From: Treponema sp.
GTDB lineage: Bacteria; Spirochaetota; Spirochaetia; Treponematales; Treponemataceae
Assembly: GCA_017395545.1 (NCBI GenBank)
Contig: JAFPUF010000088.1
Location: 1-50,621, forward strand
DNA: 50,621 nucleotides
Reading direction: 5' to 3'
Shown here: piece by piece, positions 24,897 to 33,475 of the stretch
How the letters are laid out: each line of letters begins with the position of its first letter
Numbering within the stretch: position 1 is the first letter of the stretch
Program-made: the position numbers and the translations under genes
The notes under the pieces: generated by a model
The model's input: only the letters and a program-made list of their open reading frames with translations
What the model was told of the DNA's origin: nothing
Database searches by the model: none

Positions 24897-26411
24897 ATGA
24901 AAAAAATCGGGCTTTTTCTGGTTTCATTTTCTCTTTTTTGGACACAATTTCTGGCCGCAGAGTCAAATCTACCTTCTCTTCTTTTCGGTTACCTCAAAAA
25001 TGATTTGTCGCTTCAAAAATATACCCTTACGGCACAGGCAAAAGCGCTCGATTTTGATGCCACGAAAATCGAGAACGGTCTGAGCTTTACGCTGTCAACC
25101 GGCACCGTAAAAATTCAGTCTTCTTCTGACGGAACAAAATACACTTTCACGCCATCAGCTTCCCTGGAAATTCCGGAACTTAACGACACAAGCCTTTCAG
25201 TAAGCCTTCCGATGACAAAAAAATCCGGATATGAAAGCACAAACGGCACTTTTCTTGACGACGGAAACATCAAGCTCAGCACGGGAATCGTCACTTCTGC
25301 CCCGTTAAAACGAAAAATCACGCTTCTTGAATCTGAACGGGAATACACCGAAGCGCTCAGAGACGCACAAAACCAGGCGCTTACCGTCGAAAACGAATTC
25401 TACACAAATCTCAAAACAATTTACGGCTATGTTAAAGATGTTCTCGAAGCAAAAAATGATTTGTACGATGATGAGCTGTCGCTGCGGGTTCTCGAAGTCC
25501 AGGGCTACAGCAAAACAAGTGCCTCATACCGCACGAAATACCTGGAATGCCAGAGCGACCGGCGCACTGTAGCAGAAAATCTCCGCAAACTGGAGCGTGA
25601 GACTGCAGTTTTTGCAGTGAAATGCGGAGCCGTATATGAGCGCGTGTTCACCCCGGAGAATTTTGAGAAAGGAAAAGCTGAGGAACTTGGAAACCGGGCC
25701 TTTGAAAGCGTAATGAATTTTCTGCCTTCTGAAATTCCGGGAGTCGAAATGGAGGATGTGCTTTCTTACAAGGCAGAAGACTACACAAAAAGCGAAAGTG
25801 CGGAATGGTCAAAATATATCAGCGACTTAAAGCGAAAAACCGACTACACGCTGGAAGTCGGGGCTTATGCGGGCTACACTTTCAACGAATCGACTTCAAA
25901 ATACGACACGGCAGACGGCGGAATTACTTTTGACTGGCGCGGAATTACTGCGAGTGCCGGAGTTTCTGTTCCGACCGGGCAGAATCTCTTTCCTCTGAAC
26001 GGAACGAGCACGGGCATTGCTTCAAAATCGCCTGTCTACACTTTCTCACTCACTTTAAGTCCGAATACCTGGCGGCTTGCTTCAATCGATAAAAAGCAGG
26101 ATGAGCTGAATTCTAAAATCGACGAAATTGCCGTAAAATCTGCGGCGGACGACTACGACACAGCAGTTCTTGACAAACTCACCGAGCGCGGAGACTTAAA
26201 ATGGAGCGAAAAATCCTACGCTGAGGAGTACGACATGTATTCCCAGCTGGAGTACGATATGGATAAATGGCTTTCTCAGGGCAGCGTAACTCAGAGTGAT
26301 TATCTTGATGCCGCGAACAACCGTGACAAGGCAAAGATAAACATCCTGATCAACGCCGTTGAGAAAATTATCTACAATAATAATGTGAAACTTCTCTTCG
26401 TGAGAAAATAA
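24897..26411 (+). CDS. TolC-type outer membrane efflux protein
   Basis: A 504-residue exported protein with a signal peptide cut after LAAES. The long alpha-helical stretches (EREYTEALRDAQNQALTVENEFYTN and the C-terminal KIDEIAVKSAADDYDTAVLDKLTE, YDAANNRDKAKINILINAVEK-like segments) and the internal duplication are typical of TolC/OEP proteins, which form an outer-membrane channel with a periplasmic tunnel. Sequence identity to named members is not obvious, so assignment rests on architecture and on the operon: an HlyD/MacA adaptor, ABC ATPase and MacB-type permease follow at close spacing. The likely role is export of a peptide, lipoprotein or small toxic molecule. Confidence 0.78.
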   Translation: MKKIGLFLVSFSLFWTQFLAAESNLPSLLFGYLKNDLSLQKYTLTAQAKALDFDATKIENGLSFTLSTGTVKIQSSSDGTKYTFTPSASLEIPELNDTSLSVSLPMTKKSGYESTNGTFLDDGNIKLSTGIVTSAPLKRKITLLESEREYTEALRDAQNQALTVENEFYTNLKTIYGYVKDVLEAKNDLYDDELSLRVLEVQGYSKTSASYRTKYLECQSDRRTVAENLRKLERETAVFAVKCGAVYERVFTPENFEKGKAEELGNRAFESVMNFLPSEIPGVEMEDVLSYKAEDYTKSESAEWSKYISDLKRKTDYTLEVGAYAGYTFNESTSKYDTADGGITFDWRGITASAGVSVPTGQNLFPLNGTSTGIASKSPVYTFSLTLSPNTWRLASIDKKQDELNSKIDEIAVKSAADDYDTAVLDKLTERGDLKWSEKSYAEEYDMYSQLEYDMDKWLSQGSVTQSDYLDAANNRDKAKINILINAVEKIIYNNNVKLLFVRK

Positions 26412-26448
26412 GGTTGTCACACAGATTCGATTTTCCTACGGGAAACCC

Positions 26449-27555
26449 ATGAAAATAATTGTGGCAATAATATGGGAGATTGCTTTGAAAATAAAACTTA
26501 CTAAAAAGCAGAAAATAATTCTCGGGGTAGTACTTGGATTGGTGGCGCTTATCGCGATTTTGAAAGTCTCACGGTATTTTGTCGAGAAATCGGCGAGTGC
26601 CGGGCAGACTACTTATATCGTTCGCAAAGAGACTTACGAAAATGTGATTCAGATTGCGGGAACTGTCTCGGCGGCAAAATCTCAGACACTGCAGTCGCTC
26701 AATGACGGAAATGTCGTCGGTGTTTACAAAAAAGAAGGCGACTATGTTAAAGCCGGAGATTTGATTGTTCAGCTTGACGACACCGAACAGCAGTACAATC
26801 TTGCGAATCTTGATTACGAAATTTCAGTCGCAAGGCAGAATCAAACGGCGGGAAAACTCAAGCTCATGGAGACTCAGCGGATTTCCCTGGTGCGGAAGGT
26901 TGAGAACCGTAAGATTGTGGCCACTTTTGACGGCGTGATTGCGGATCTTGACGTAGACCCTGGCGATTATCTTGAAGCAAAAGATTCAATCGGAACGCTC
27001 GTAAACACGGATTATCTCACAGCTGATGTCGAGATTGCCGAAACCGATGTTTCAAAACTTAAAATCGGGCAGAAAGTTGAATTCACATTTCCGGCTTACA
27101 GTGGAGAAGTTTACGGAACGCTTGATTCTTACCCTGCGATTGGCGAAGTGACGAGCCGTGGTGCGACTGTCGTAAATGCAACCGTGCGAATCGACGATGT
27201 TCCTGACGGAATCCTTCCTAATTTCAGTTTTACCGGAAAGATTCAGATTACGGAGCCTGAGACAAAGCTTGTTGTTGAGAGATATGCAATCGGTCACGAC
27301 AAGGGAACGGCTTTCGTAGAGATTATTGGGCGTGACGGAAAAACGACTAAAGTTGAAGTCTCGGTTGAGCCATACGGCCTTGAATATGTAAATGTTCTTT
27401 CAGGACTTAACGGCGGCGAAATGCTCAAAGCCCAGAGCAACGCTTCAAAAAGCGGAAGAATGAGCGTAAGCAAAAAAGGCCAGAAAGCAAATAAGAACAA
27501 CAAGAATCAGCAGAACCAGATGCCAATGGGTGCGGGCGGACCGCCACCGTTTTAA
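26449..27555 (+). CDS. HlyD/MacA-family periplasmic adaptor protein
   Basis: Membrane-fusion protein of 356-368 residues that links the inner-membrane ABC transporter to the outer-membrane channel. An N-terminal transmembrane anchor (IILGVVLGLVALIAILKV) is followed by the barrel-sandwich halves (NDGNVVGVYKKEGDYVKAGDLIVQLD and KIVATFDGVIADLDVDPGDYL), with only a very short hairpin between them, and then a beta-barrel (TADVEIAETDVSKLKIGQKVEF). The C-terminus is Lys/Asn/Gln-rich and ends PMGAGGPPPF. Two starts are possible: ATG at 26449, or TTG at 26485 behind GGGAG; the TTG has the better ribosome site and gives a typical adaptor N-terminus. It sits 12 bases before the ATPase gene. Confidence 0.85.
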   Translation: MKIIVAIIWEIALKIKLTKKQKIILGVVLGLVALIAILKVSRYFVEKSASAGQTTYIVRKETYENVIQIAGTVSAAKSQTLQSLNDGNVVGVYKKEGDYVKAGDLIVQLDDTEQQYNLANLDYEISVARQNQTAGKLKLMETQRISLVRKVENRKIVATFDGVIADLDVDPGDYLEAKDSIGTLVNTDYLTADVEIAETDVSKLKIGQKVEFTFPAYSGEVYGTLDSYPAIGEVTSRGATVVNATVRIDDVPDGILPNFSFTGKIQITEPETKLVVERYAIGHDKGTAFVEIIGRDGKTTKVEVSVEPYGLEYVNVLSGLNGGEMLKAQSNASKSGRMSVSKKGQKANKNNKNQQNQMPMGAGGPPPF

Positions 27556-27567
27556 TGAAGGGAAAAT

Positions 27568-28254
27568 ATGTCTGAGCCAGTAATTTTGATGCAGGATGTA
27601 AGAAAGATTTACTCTATGGGCGAGCAGGAAGTCCATGCTTTGCGGGGAATTTCGTTCTCAGTTGAGCAGGGAGAATTTTTGTCTATAATGGGACCTTCTG
27701 GCTCCGGGAAATCTACCTGCATGAACATGATTGGCTGTCTTGACCGCCCCACAAGCGGAATCGTCAAAATCGGTGGCAAAGAAACTGCAAAAATGAGCGA
27801 AAAGGAACTTGCCGAGCTTCGGAACAAGACCGTCGGCTTCGTTTTTCAGCAGTATCACCTTTTGCCGACAATGACCGTCCTTGAAAATGTTATGGTTCCG
27901 CTCCGTTATCAGGGAATCGAGCGCCCGCTCCGAAAAGACATGGCACTTTTGGCACTCGAAAAAGTAGGGCTGAGCGACAGAATCAATCATCTTCCGAACG
28001 AACTTTCCGGCGGACAAAAACAGCGAGTCGCAATCGCACGGGCAACGGTCACAAAACCTGCGATAATCCTTGCAGACGAACCGACCGGCGCTCTCGACAG
28101 TACGACAGGCCGTGCAGTCCTCGAACTTTTCGGCGAAATCAACGCTACAGGAACGACAATCGTAATCGTCACCCACGACCCGGGAATCGGAGCAAGCACG
28201 AAACGCTGCATTCGCATTCTTGACGGGCAAATACAGGAAGATAAGGCATGTTAG
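27568..28254 (+). CDS. MacB/LolD-type ABC transporter ATP-binding protein
   Basis: A 228-residue ATPase that powers the adjacent permease from the cytoplasmic side. Walker A is GPSGSGKST, the Q-loop region is VGFVFQQYHLLPTM, the signature is LSGGQKQRVAIARA, Walker B is IILADEPTGALDS and the H-loop VIVTHDP. The opening ILMQDVRKIYSMGEQEVHALRGISFSVEQGEF is that of the MacB/LolD/FtsE type. The start has GAAGGG upstream. Its last codons overlap the permease start by seven bases, as in tightly coupled MacB-like pairs encoded on two genes. Confidence 0.95.
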   Translation: MSEPVILMQDVRKIYSMGEQEVHALRGISFSVEQGEFLSIMGPSGSGKSTCMNMIGCLDRPTSGIVKIGGKETAKMSEKELAELRNKTVGFVFQQYHLLPTMTVLENVMVPLRYQGIERPLRKDMALLALEKVGLSDRINHLPNELSGGQKQRVAIARATVTKPAIILADEPTGALDSTTGRAVLELFGEINATGTTIVIVTHDPGIGASTKRCIRILDGQIQEDKAC

Positions 28255-29444
28255 AAGATTTTATTGACTCTTTAAGAAATTTCTCCCGTTCTAAAACCCG
28301 CACGGTGCTTTCTTTGCTGGGCGTAATTATTGGCGTTGCGAGCGTTATTATCATCACCAGTATCGGGGCAAGCTCGTCAAAAAATATTCAGGCTCAGTTC
28401 GGCTCTTCGGGACTTGACCTTGTGAGCGTTAGCAGCGGCGGATGGATGAGGCGTAACCGTGATGCCGTCACCCTTAAATTCGACGAGGAACTCCGCACGG
28501 ATTTGTTCGACAGCGTTAAGAATATCAAAAAAGTCTGGTACAAAAATTCAGTGAGCTTTGCGGTTTCTTACGGCGAGACCACGGTGACTTCAAATGCGAC
28601 TGCGATTGAGCCTGGCTATCTTGAGATGTACAATCTTGAGCTGGACACTGGCAGTTACTTTACCATAACTGACGATGTTGCGGGCAGTCAGAAAATGATT
28701 ATCGGAAGCGAGGTTGCTTCTTCACTCTTCCCGGACGGAAATGCTGTCGGAAAGGGCGTGATTGTCGTTTCTTCAAAAGTTCCATTTGCCTTTACTGTTG
28801 CTGGCGTTCTTAAAGAACAGTCGGCGGGCATGGAATCCACCACGACAGGAATCTACATTCCGAGGGGATTTTACTCAAAAAAAATCAAGCCGAATCCCAC
28901 GGCGGACACAATCATGGTTCAGGCGACCGACACGAGCCTCTGCTCCCAGCTTGTCACCGACCTGACCGAATACATGAACGAAAAATCCGGCACTGAAGGA
29001 AGCGTAAACATCACTTCAATGCAGACGATGATTGAGCAGGTCAAAAGCGTGATGGGAACGGTGAGCCTCATGCTCTCAGGAATCGCCGCAATCTCTCTTC
29101 TGGTCGGTGGAATCGGAATCATGAACATTATGATTGTCACGGTCACGGAGCGAAAGCAGGAAATCGGAATCAGAAAGGCACTTGGAGCAAGTCCTTTCGC
29201 AATCTGCCGTCAGTTTCTTGTGGAAAGCGCAAGCATCACCCTCTTTGGCGGGGTTCTGGGAATCCTTCTCGGTATTGCACTGAGTCTTGCGATTGAGTAT
29301 GTCGTGAAAGATTTGCCTTATGCGATAAAACTTTCAGCATGTGTGATTTCGTTCGTGTTCAGCGTGTTCGTAGGCATCTTCTTCGGACTTAGCCCCGCCG
29401 TCAAAGCAAGCAAACTTGACCCGGTGGAAGCTCTCGCAGGTTAA
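28248..29444 (+). CDS. MacB-type ABC transporter permease
   Basis: A 398-residue permease. A first transmembrane segment (about 17-37, TVLSLLGVIIGVASVIIITSI) is followed by a large periplasmic MacB_PCD domain (about 40-275) and an FtsX domain with three segments near the C-terminus. The conserved VGGIGIMNIMIVTVTERKQEIGIRKALGA and the final GLSPAVKASKLDPVEALAG are diagnostic of MacB permeases. No ATPase is fused; it is the preceding gene. Together with the two genes before it, it completes a tripartite mechanotransmission exporter. No obvious terminator separates it from the convergent pepF gene 56 bases away. Confidence 0.95.
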   Translation: MLEDFIDSLRNFSRSKTRTVLSLLGVIIGVASVIIITSIGASSSKNIQAQFGSSGLDLVSVSSGGWMRRNRDAVTLKFDEELRTDLFDSVKNIKKVWYKNSVSFAVSYGETTVTSNATAIEPGYLEMYNLELDTGSYFTITDDVAGSQKMIIGSEVASSLFPDGNAVGKGVIVVSSKVPFAFTVAGVLKEQSAGMESTTTGIYIPRGFYSKKIKPNPTADTIMVQATDTSLCSQLVTDLTEYMNEKSGTEGSVNITSMQTMIEQVKSVMGTVSLMLSGIAAISLLVGGIGIMNIMIVTVTERKQEIGIRKALGASPFAICRQFLVESASITLFGGVLGILLGIALSLAIEYVVKDLPYAIKLSACVISFVFSVFVGIFFGLSPAVKASKLDPVEALAG

Positions 29445-29500
29445 AAAAAACACATCTTGTGCCGACCAGCTGGCAAGAGCGGTGATGGAGTAAGAGGACT

Positions 29501-31330
29501 TTACGCCAGTCCTTTCATCATCTCTACTTCCCTCGCATACATCTCGATTCCGGTTTTCCAGAAATCTTTTTTCGTGATATCGAAGCCTGCCTTTTTGCAC
29601 AAATCTTCACAGCTCATGTTTCCTGTATTTGAGAGAAGTTCGGCGTATGTTTTGGCGAAGTCGGCTCCTTCTTTCTGGTAGCGGGCGTAAAGACCTGCTC
29701 CGAAAAGCTGACCGAATGCGTACGGGAAGTTGTAGAAGTCCAGTCCTGTTGAATAATAATGTGATTTTACTGCCCACATATATTCGTGGCGTTCTGTGTT
29801 GAGACCGTTTCCGTAAGATTTTTCCTGAGCGTCTTTCATAAGCCTGCAGAAATCGCTGGCTGTTAGTTCGCCGTCTTTTCGCTCTTCAAAAACGCTCTTT
29901 TCAAAGTAGAACCGGCACAGAATATCGACCAGAACCTGACTTACATCCTGCAAGTCCAAATCCAGAATCTGAATCTTTTCGCTGTCCGTGCATTTTGAAA
30001 TCATGTCCTGCTTTACGATTGTTTCTGCAAAGGTTGATGCGGTTTCGGCGAGCGTCATCGGATATGAGAAAAATGCTGACGGCTTTCCTTTCATGCATGA
30101 AAAATGATATGCGTGACCAAGCTCGTGAGCCAGAGTGATTATGTCGCTGAAAGCCCCGGTAAAATTGGTCATAATCCGGCTCTGATGTCCGAGCGCAAAA
30201 TCTTCATCGTAAGCACCACCGACTTTTCCGGCTCGGACTTCGGCATCAATCCAGTTTTCAGCGAAGGCTTTTTTTGCAAAGGCTCCCATTTCTTCACTGA
30301 AAGAAGAATATCGTTCGATGATGTAATCCCGTGCTTCGTCGAAAGTCCATTCTTTTGAAAGAAGACCTTTTTCTGAATCCTTTGTTGAAAGCGGGGCAAA
30401 CAAATCGTAGAAGGCAAGTCCTTTTTTATCCTCAGAGACTGTTCCGCCGTTTTTGTGGAGGAAATCAGCCTTTAAATTGAAATATTCCCGCCAGAGAGGA
30501 AGACTTTCTTCGATTGCGCCAATCAAAGCGTCGAGAGTTTCTTGAGAAAGCCGTGCAGATGCAAGCGAGCGGTCGAGCGGATTCTGCCATTTTCGGTGGC
30601 GGTTGAGCGTGAGGGTTTCACCTTTGAGATTGTTCAGACAGGCCGAAAATGCAATTTCATTCTGTTTTAGAAGTGAGATTTCTTTTTCATACGCAGATTT
30701 GCGTAATTTTGGGTCGGCTGAATAGGCATCATTGCGTAATTCGTTGAAAGTTTTGCCAGTCTCGCTATCTTTGAGATTTGAAATCAGCTGCTCGTGAAGA
30801 CGGTCCCATGCGTCCCCGCCAGTCTGCTGAAGTTCGCCCGCAAGTTTTTCTTCGGCGGCTGACATCTGATGCTTGGTTTCTTCGAGAGTCTCGTTCAGAA
30901 GATAGCGGTATTCCTCAAATTCCGGGAACCGCTTGTAAAAATCTTCGAGCCGGCCAGAATTTGCAAGCAAAACTGACTTGAAAGACAAATCGAGCTGTTT
31001 GTAACGGAGCGTAAGATTGTCAATTTGAGTGATGTTGTTGAGATAATCGGTGTTCGTGGTGTCAACCGAGTAAATAATGTATGCGTAGGCGTTCAATGTT
31101 CCGCAAAGAGCCGAAACTTTTTCGTCTGCTTCCAAAAAGCCTTTGAGCCATGTGGGAAAATCGAAATTCTCGCTGGCATTTTTAATGAAATTGCTTGCCG
31201 ACTCCAAAAGGGATGCAAGATTTTCCATGCCGCTTTCAAAGTCAGAAAGAGCGTTCTTGTATTCAGCTGATTTTATAGATGGAAAGATAGAATCCAGGTT
31301 CCATCGAGGGATTTTGTTTGTGTTTGTCAT
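29501..31330 (-). CDS. pepF: Oligoendopeptidase F (M3B metallopeptidase)
   Basis: Cytoplasmic zinc oligopeptidase of 609 residues, the normal size for PepF. The zinc site HELGHAYHF lies at about residue 400 in IITLAHELGHAYHF, with the third-ligand Glu in PMTLAETASTFAETIV downstream. The N-terminus starts IPRWNLDSIFPS, the usual opening of the PepF/M3B family. It would degrade peptides of roughly 7-17 residues taken up or produced in the cell. There is no ribosome site at the ATG; an extended -10 box lies six bases upstream. It stands alone between the convergent efflux operon and the fab genes. Confidence 0.95.
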   Translation of the reverse strand: MTNTNKIPRWNLDSIFPSIKSAEYKNALSDFESGMENLASLLESASNFIKNASENFDFPTWLKGFLEADEKVSALCGTLNAYAYIIYSVDTTNTDYLNNITQIDNLTLRYKQLDLSFKSVLLANSGRLEDFYKRFPEFEEYRYLLNETLEETKHQMSAAEEKLAGELQQTGGDAWDRLHEQLISNLKDSETGKTFNELRNDAYSADPKLRKSAYEKEISLLKQNEIAFSACLNNLKGETLTLNRHRKWQNPLDRSLASARLSQETLDALIGAIEESLPLWREYFNLKADFLHKNGGTVSEDKKGLAFYDLFAPLSTKDSEKGLLSKEWTFDEARDYIIERYSSFSEEMGAFAKKAFAENWIDAEVRAGKVGGAYDEDFALGHQSRIMTNFTGAFSDIITLAHELGHAYHFSCMKGKPSAFFSYPMTLAETASTFAETIVKQDMISKCTDSEKIQILDLDLQDVSQVLVDILCRFYFEKSVFEERKDGELTASDFCRLMKDAQEKSYGNGLNTERHEYMWAVKSHYYSTGLDFYNFPYAFGQLFGAGLYARYQKEGADFAKTYAELLSNTGNMSCEDLCKKAGFDITKKDFWKTGIEMYAREVEMMKGLA

Positions 31331-31336
31331 AGTGGT

Positions 31337-31345
31337 ATTTTATCA
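31337..31345 (-). promoter_or_regulatory. pepF extended -10 promoter, probable leaderless transcript
   Basis: Minus strand TGATAAAAT: extended TG plus TAAAAT (31342-31337), only six bases from the pepF ATG at 31330. No Shine-Dalgarno sequence is present. The remaining gap up to 31534 shows nothing else I can support; its plus-strand frame has no coding character. Confidence 0.45.
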
Positions 31346-31534
31346 CAAATTATTCTAAGAATTCATAATCTTTCAACAGATTTGTTATATTTTTCAAAAG
31401 TTTTTGGCTGTTTCAATTTGGACAGATGGAAAACAGCGTTTTCGGAAAGCCGCATTACAAACAGTGCAAAAATTGTGGTTGTGAATTCAGAGTTGCCAGA
31501 AATATTGCTCACGAGAATGTTGGCGAGCTGTGAC

Positions 31535-31580
31535 AAAAAAAGGGAAAAGGCAACCTTTCACAAAAGGCTTTCCTTTTCCC
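31535..31580 (-). terminator. Terminator of the fabF-fabZ operon
   Basis: On the minus strand GGGAAAAGG (reading from 31580) pairs with CCTTTTCCC, with an inner AAAGG/CCTTT pair, and the hairpin exits into a run of seven T (31541-31535). It lies 38 bases after the fabZ stop. Confidence 0.85.
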
Positions 31581-31617
31581 TTTCAATCCTTTATCTTTCC
31601 AAAGGTAAAAACAGTTG

Positions 31618-32055
31618 CTATTTATTATCGCCTTTCCCTACTAAACACATCCACTCGGCCTGGGCACATAATGTGTCACCAACGAATGCCTTTCCGCTCT
31701 GAACTACCATGTTCTTGGTGCAGCGTTTGTTGGTTACTTCCATGCGCACTTTATCGCCTGGTCGAACCTGATGCTTGAATTTTACATTGTTCACGGTTGC
31801 GAGGAAGAAAAGGCTTCCTTCGTCGAACTTTTTCTGCAGGCTCAATGCCGCTCCGCCGCCCTGAGCCATTGTCTCAATCAGAATAACGCCAGGAACGACA
31901 GGATACTCAGGGAAGTGTCCCTTAAAGAAAAAATCCTCGTCAGTAAAAGTGCGGTGGCAGACACAGCCGTTCTCATCATAGCTGTCGATTGAGTCAACAA
32001 AAAGGAAAGGTTTGCGATGTGGCAACAAAGATTCAATATCTGTAAATGCTTCCAT
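31618..32055 (-). CDS. fabZ: 3-hydroxyacyl-ACP dehydratase
   Basis: Hot-dog-fold dehydratase of 145 residues acting in fatty-acid elongation on 3-hydroxyacyl-ACP. The catalytic His47 lies in GHFPEYPVVPGV and Glu61 in LIETMAQ, the exact FabZ arrangement. The opening LLPHRKPFLFVD is also typical. AAGGGG six bases before the ATG is the ribosome site. It starts ten bases after fabF, so both are in one operon, transcribed from the divergent promoter region at 33311-33475. Confidence 0.95.
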   Translation of the reverse strand: MEAFTDIESLLPHRKPFLFVDSIDSYDENGCVCHRTFTDEDFFFKGHFPEYPVVPGVILIETMAQGGGAALSLQKKFDEGSLFFLATVNNVKFKHQVRPGDKVRMEVTNKRCTKNMVVQSGKAFVGDTLCAQAEWMCLVGKGDNK

Positions 32056-32065
32056 AATAATCCCC

Positions 32066-33310
32066 TTAGTTAACTTTCTTGAAAACGAGACAGCCGTTGT
32101 GGCCGCCGAAGCCGAAGTTTGCGCTCATGGCTACATTTACCGGCATATCAAGGCCCTTGTTTGGAGTGTAATCCAAGTCACATCCGCCTTCTACATCAGG
32201 CTCGTCAAGGTTGATTGTTGCCGGGATGTATGAATCCTGAATTGCTTTTACACAAATCATAGCTTCGAGTGAACCTGCGTTTCCGAGACAGTGACCTGTC
32301 ATTGATTTTGTTGAAGAAATGTGGAGTTTTGGAGCTGCCTCACCGAAAGCGATGTGGAGCATTTTTGTCTCACCAGAATCGTTCAATTTTGTTGAAGTTC
32401 CGTGGGCGTTGTAGTATGTGACTTCCTCTGGTTTAACACCAGCGTCTTTCATTGCGACGGTCATACATTTTGCACCGCAAACTCCGTCCGGGTTTGGTGC
32501 TGTGAGGTGGTATCCGTCTGAAGAAGCACCGTATCCTGCAACCTCAGCGTAGATTTTAGCTCCTCGTGCCTTTGCATGCTCATATTCCTCAAGAACGAGA
32601 ATTGTTGAGCCTTCGCCCATTACGAAACCGTCGCGTTTTTTATCGAACGGCCGGCTTGATTTTGTCGGATCATCAGCATATCCAGAAGAAAGAGCATGGA
32701 GCATTGAGAATCCGAGGTTTGCGTAACCACACTGAGTTGACTCAGCACCACCAGCAAGAACCACATCGTAGCGGCCTGAGCGAACTGTATCGAATGCGTT
32801 ACCGATAGCGTCTGTTCCGGAAGCACAGGCAGTAGCGACAGTATGAGTAGCTCCGTGAAGACCGAATGCCATAGAGATGTTACCAGCACCTTCGTTTGGA
32901 ATGAGCATAGGGATTGTCATCGGTGACATTCGTGTCTGGTTTGAATCGAAGTAAGCCTTCATTGTGCTCTCTGTAACTTCCAAGCCGCCGATACCAACGC
33001 CAAGATAAACCGAAGCGTCTTCAAGGATGTCAGTTTTTCCCATCAAATCAGAATCTTCGAGAGCCATTTTTGCAGCAGCAACAGCATACTGTGTGTACAA
33101 AGCCATTTTTCTAGCTGCAGAAGAATCCATATAGTCAGCTGCCTTAAAATCCTTTACCTCTGCCGCATATTTTACTTTAAAATTTGCATTGTCATAGTGT
33201 GTGATAGTATTGATTCCGCTTTTTCCGGCCTTAATAGCAGCCCATGTTGCATCAACCGAATTGCCCAAAGGCGAAATACAACCAAGTCCTGTTACAACTA
33301 CTCTTCTCAT
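32066..33310 (-). CDS. fabF: Beta-ketoacyl-ACP synthase II
   Basis: Condensing enzyme of 414 residues for fatty-acid elongation. The nucleophile Cys162 is in VATACASGTDAIG, and the catalytic histidines are in YNAHGTSTKLND and KSMTGHCLGNAGSLEA. The opening RRVVVTGLGCISPLGNSVD and the GGHNGCLVFKK ending are those of FabF. The start has GGAG upstream. First gene of fabF-fabZ; its promoter region is shared with the divergent activase gene and contains a 25-base palindrome. Confidence 0.97.
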   Translation of the reverse strand: MRRVVVTGLGCISPLGNSVDATWAAIKAGKSGINTITHYDNANFKVKYAAEVKDFKAADYMDSSAARKMALYTQYAVAAAKMALEDSDLMGKTDILEDASVYLGVGIGGLEVTESTMKAYFDSNQTRMSPMTIPMLIPNEGAGNISMAFGLHGATHTVATACASGTDAIGNAFDTVRSGRYDVVLAGGAESTQCGYANLGFSMLHALSSGYADDPTKSSRPFDKKRDGFVMGEGSTILVLEEYEHAKARGAKIYAEVAGYGASSDGYHLTAPNPDGVCGAKCMTVAMKDAGVKPEEVTYYNAHGTSTKLNDSGETKMLHIAFGEAAPKLHISSTKSMTGHCLGNAGSLEAMICVKAIQDSYIPATINLDEPDVEGGCDLDYTPNKGLDMPVNVAMSANFGFGGHNGCLVFKKVN

Positions 33311-33348
33311 GATTTTTATCTCCTAAAATAATGAAGTTCAATTTTATT

Positions 33349-33373
33349 ATGACAAAATAACACTTTTTGTCAT
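33349..33373. promoter_or_regulatory. 25-bp palindrome between fabF and activase gene; candidate operator
   Basis: ATGACAAAA (33349-33357) and TTTTGTCAT (33365-33373) form a perfect 9-bp inverted repeat with a 7-base centre. It sits 39 bases before the fabF start in the region where the fabF promoter must lie, and about 100 bases before the divergent activase. The regulator is unknown; it does not match the FapR box. Confidence 0.5.
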
Positions 33374-33475
33374 TTTGAGCAATAGGGTAAAAACTGACTG
33401 TTGAATTCTTCTTATTAAAAATATAAAATACACTTTGATAAATTCGAATAATAGGCTTTAGAACGAGGATTTTTA

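Noticed and set aside
27658..28230. 190-codon minus-strand open frame
   Set aside because: Fully antisense to the ABC ATPase, whose motifs are intact; no signs of coding.
31382..31702. 106-codon plus-strand frame between pepF and fabZ
   Set aside because: Overlaps the fab terminator and fabZ antisense; no coding bias or ribosome site.
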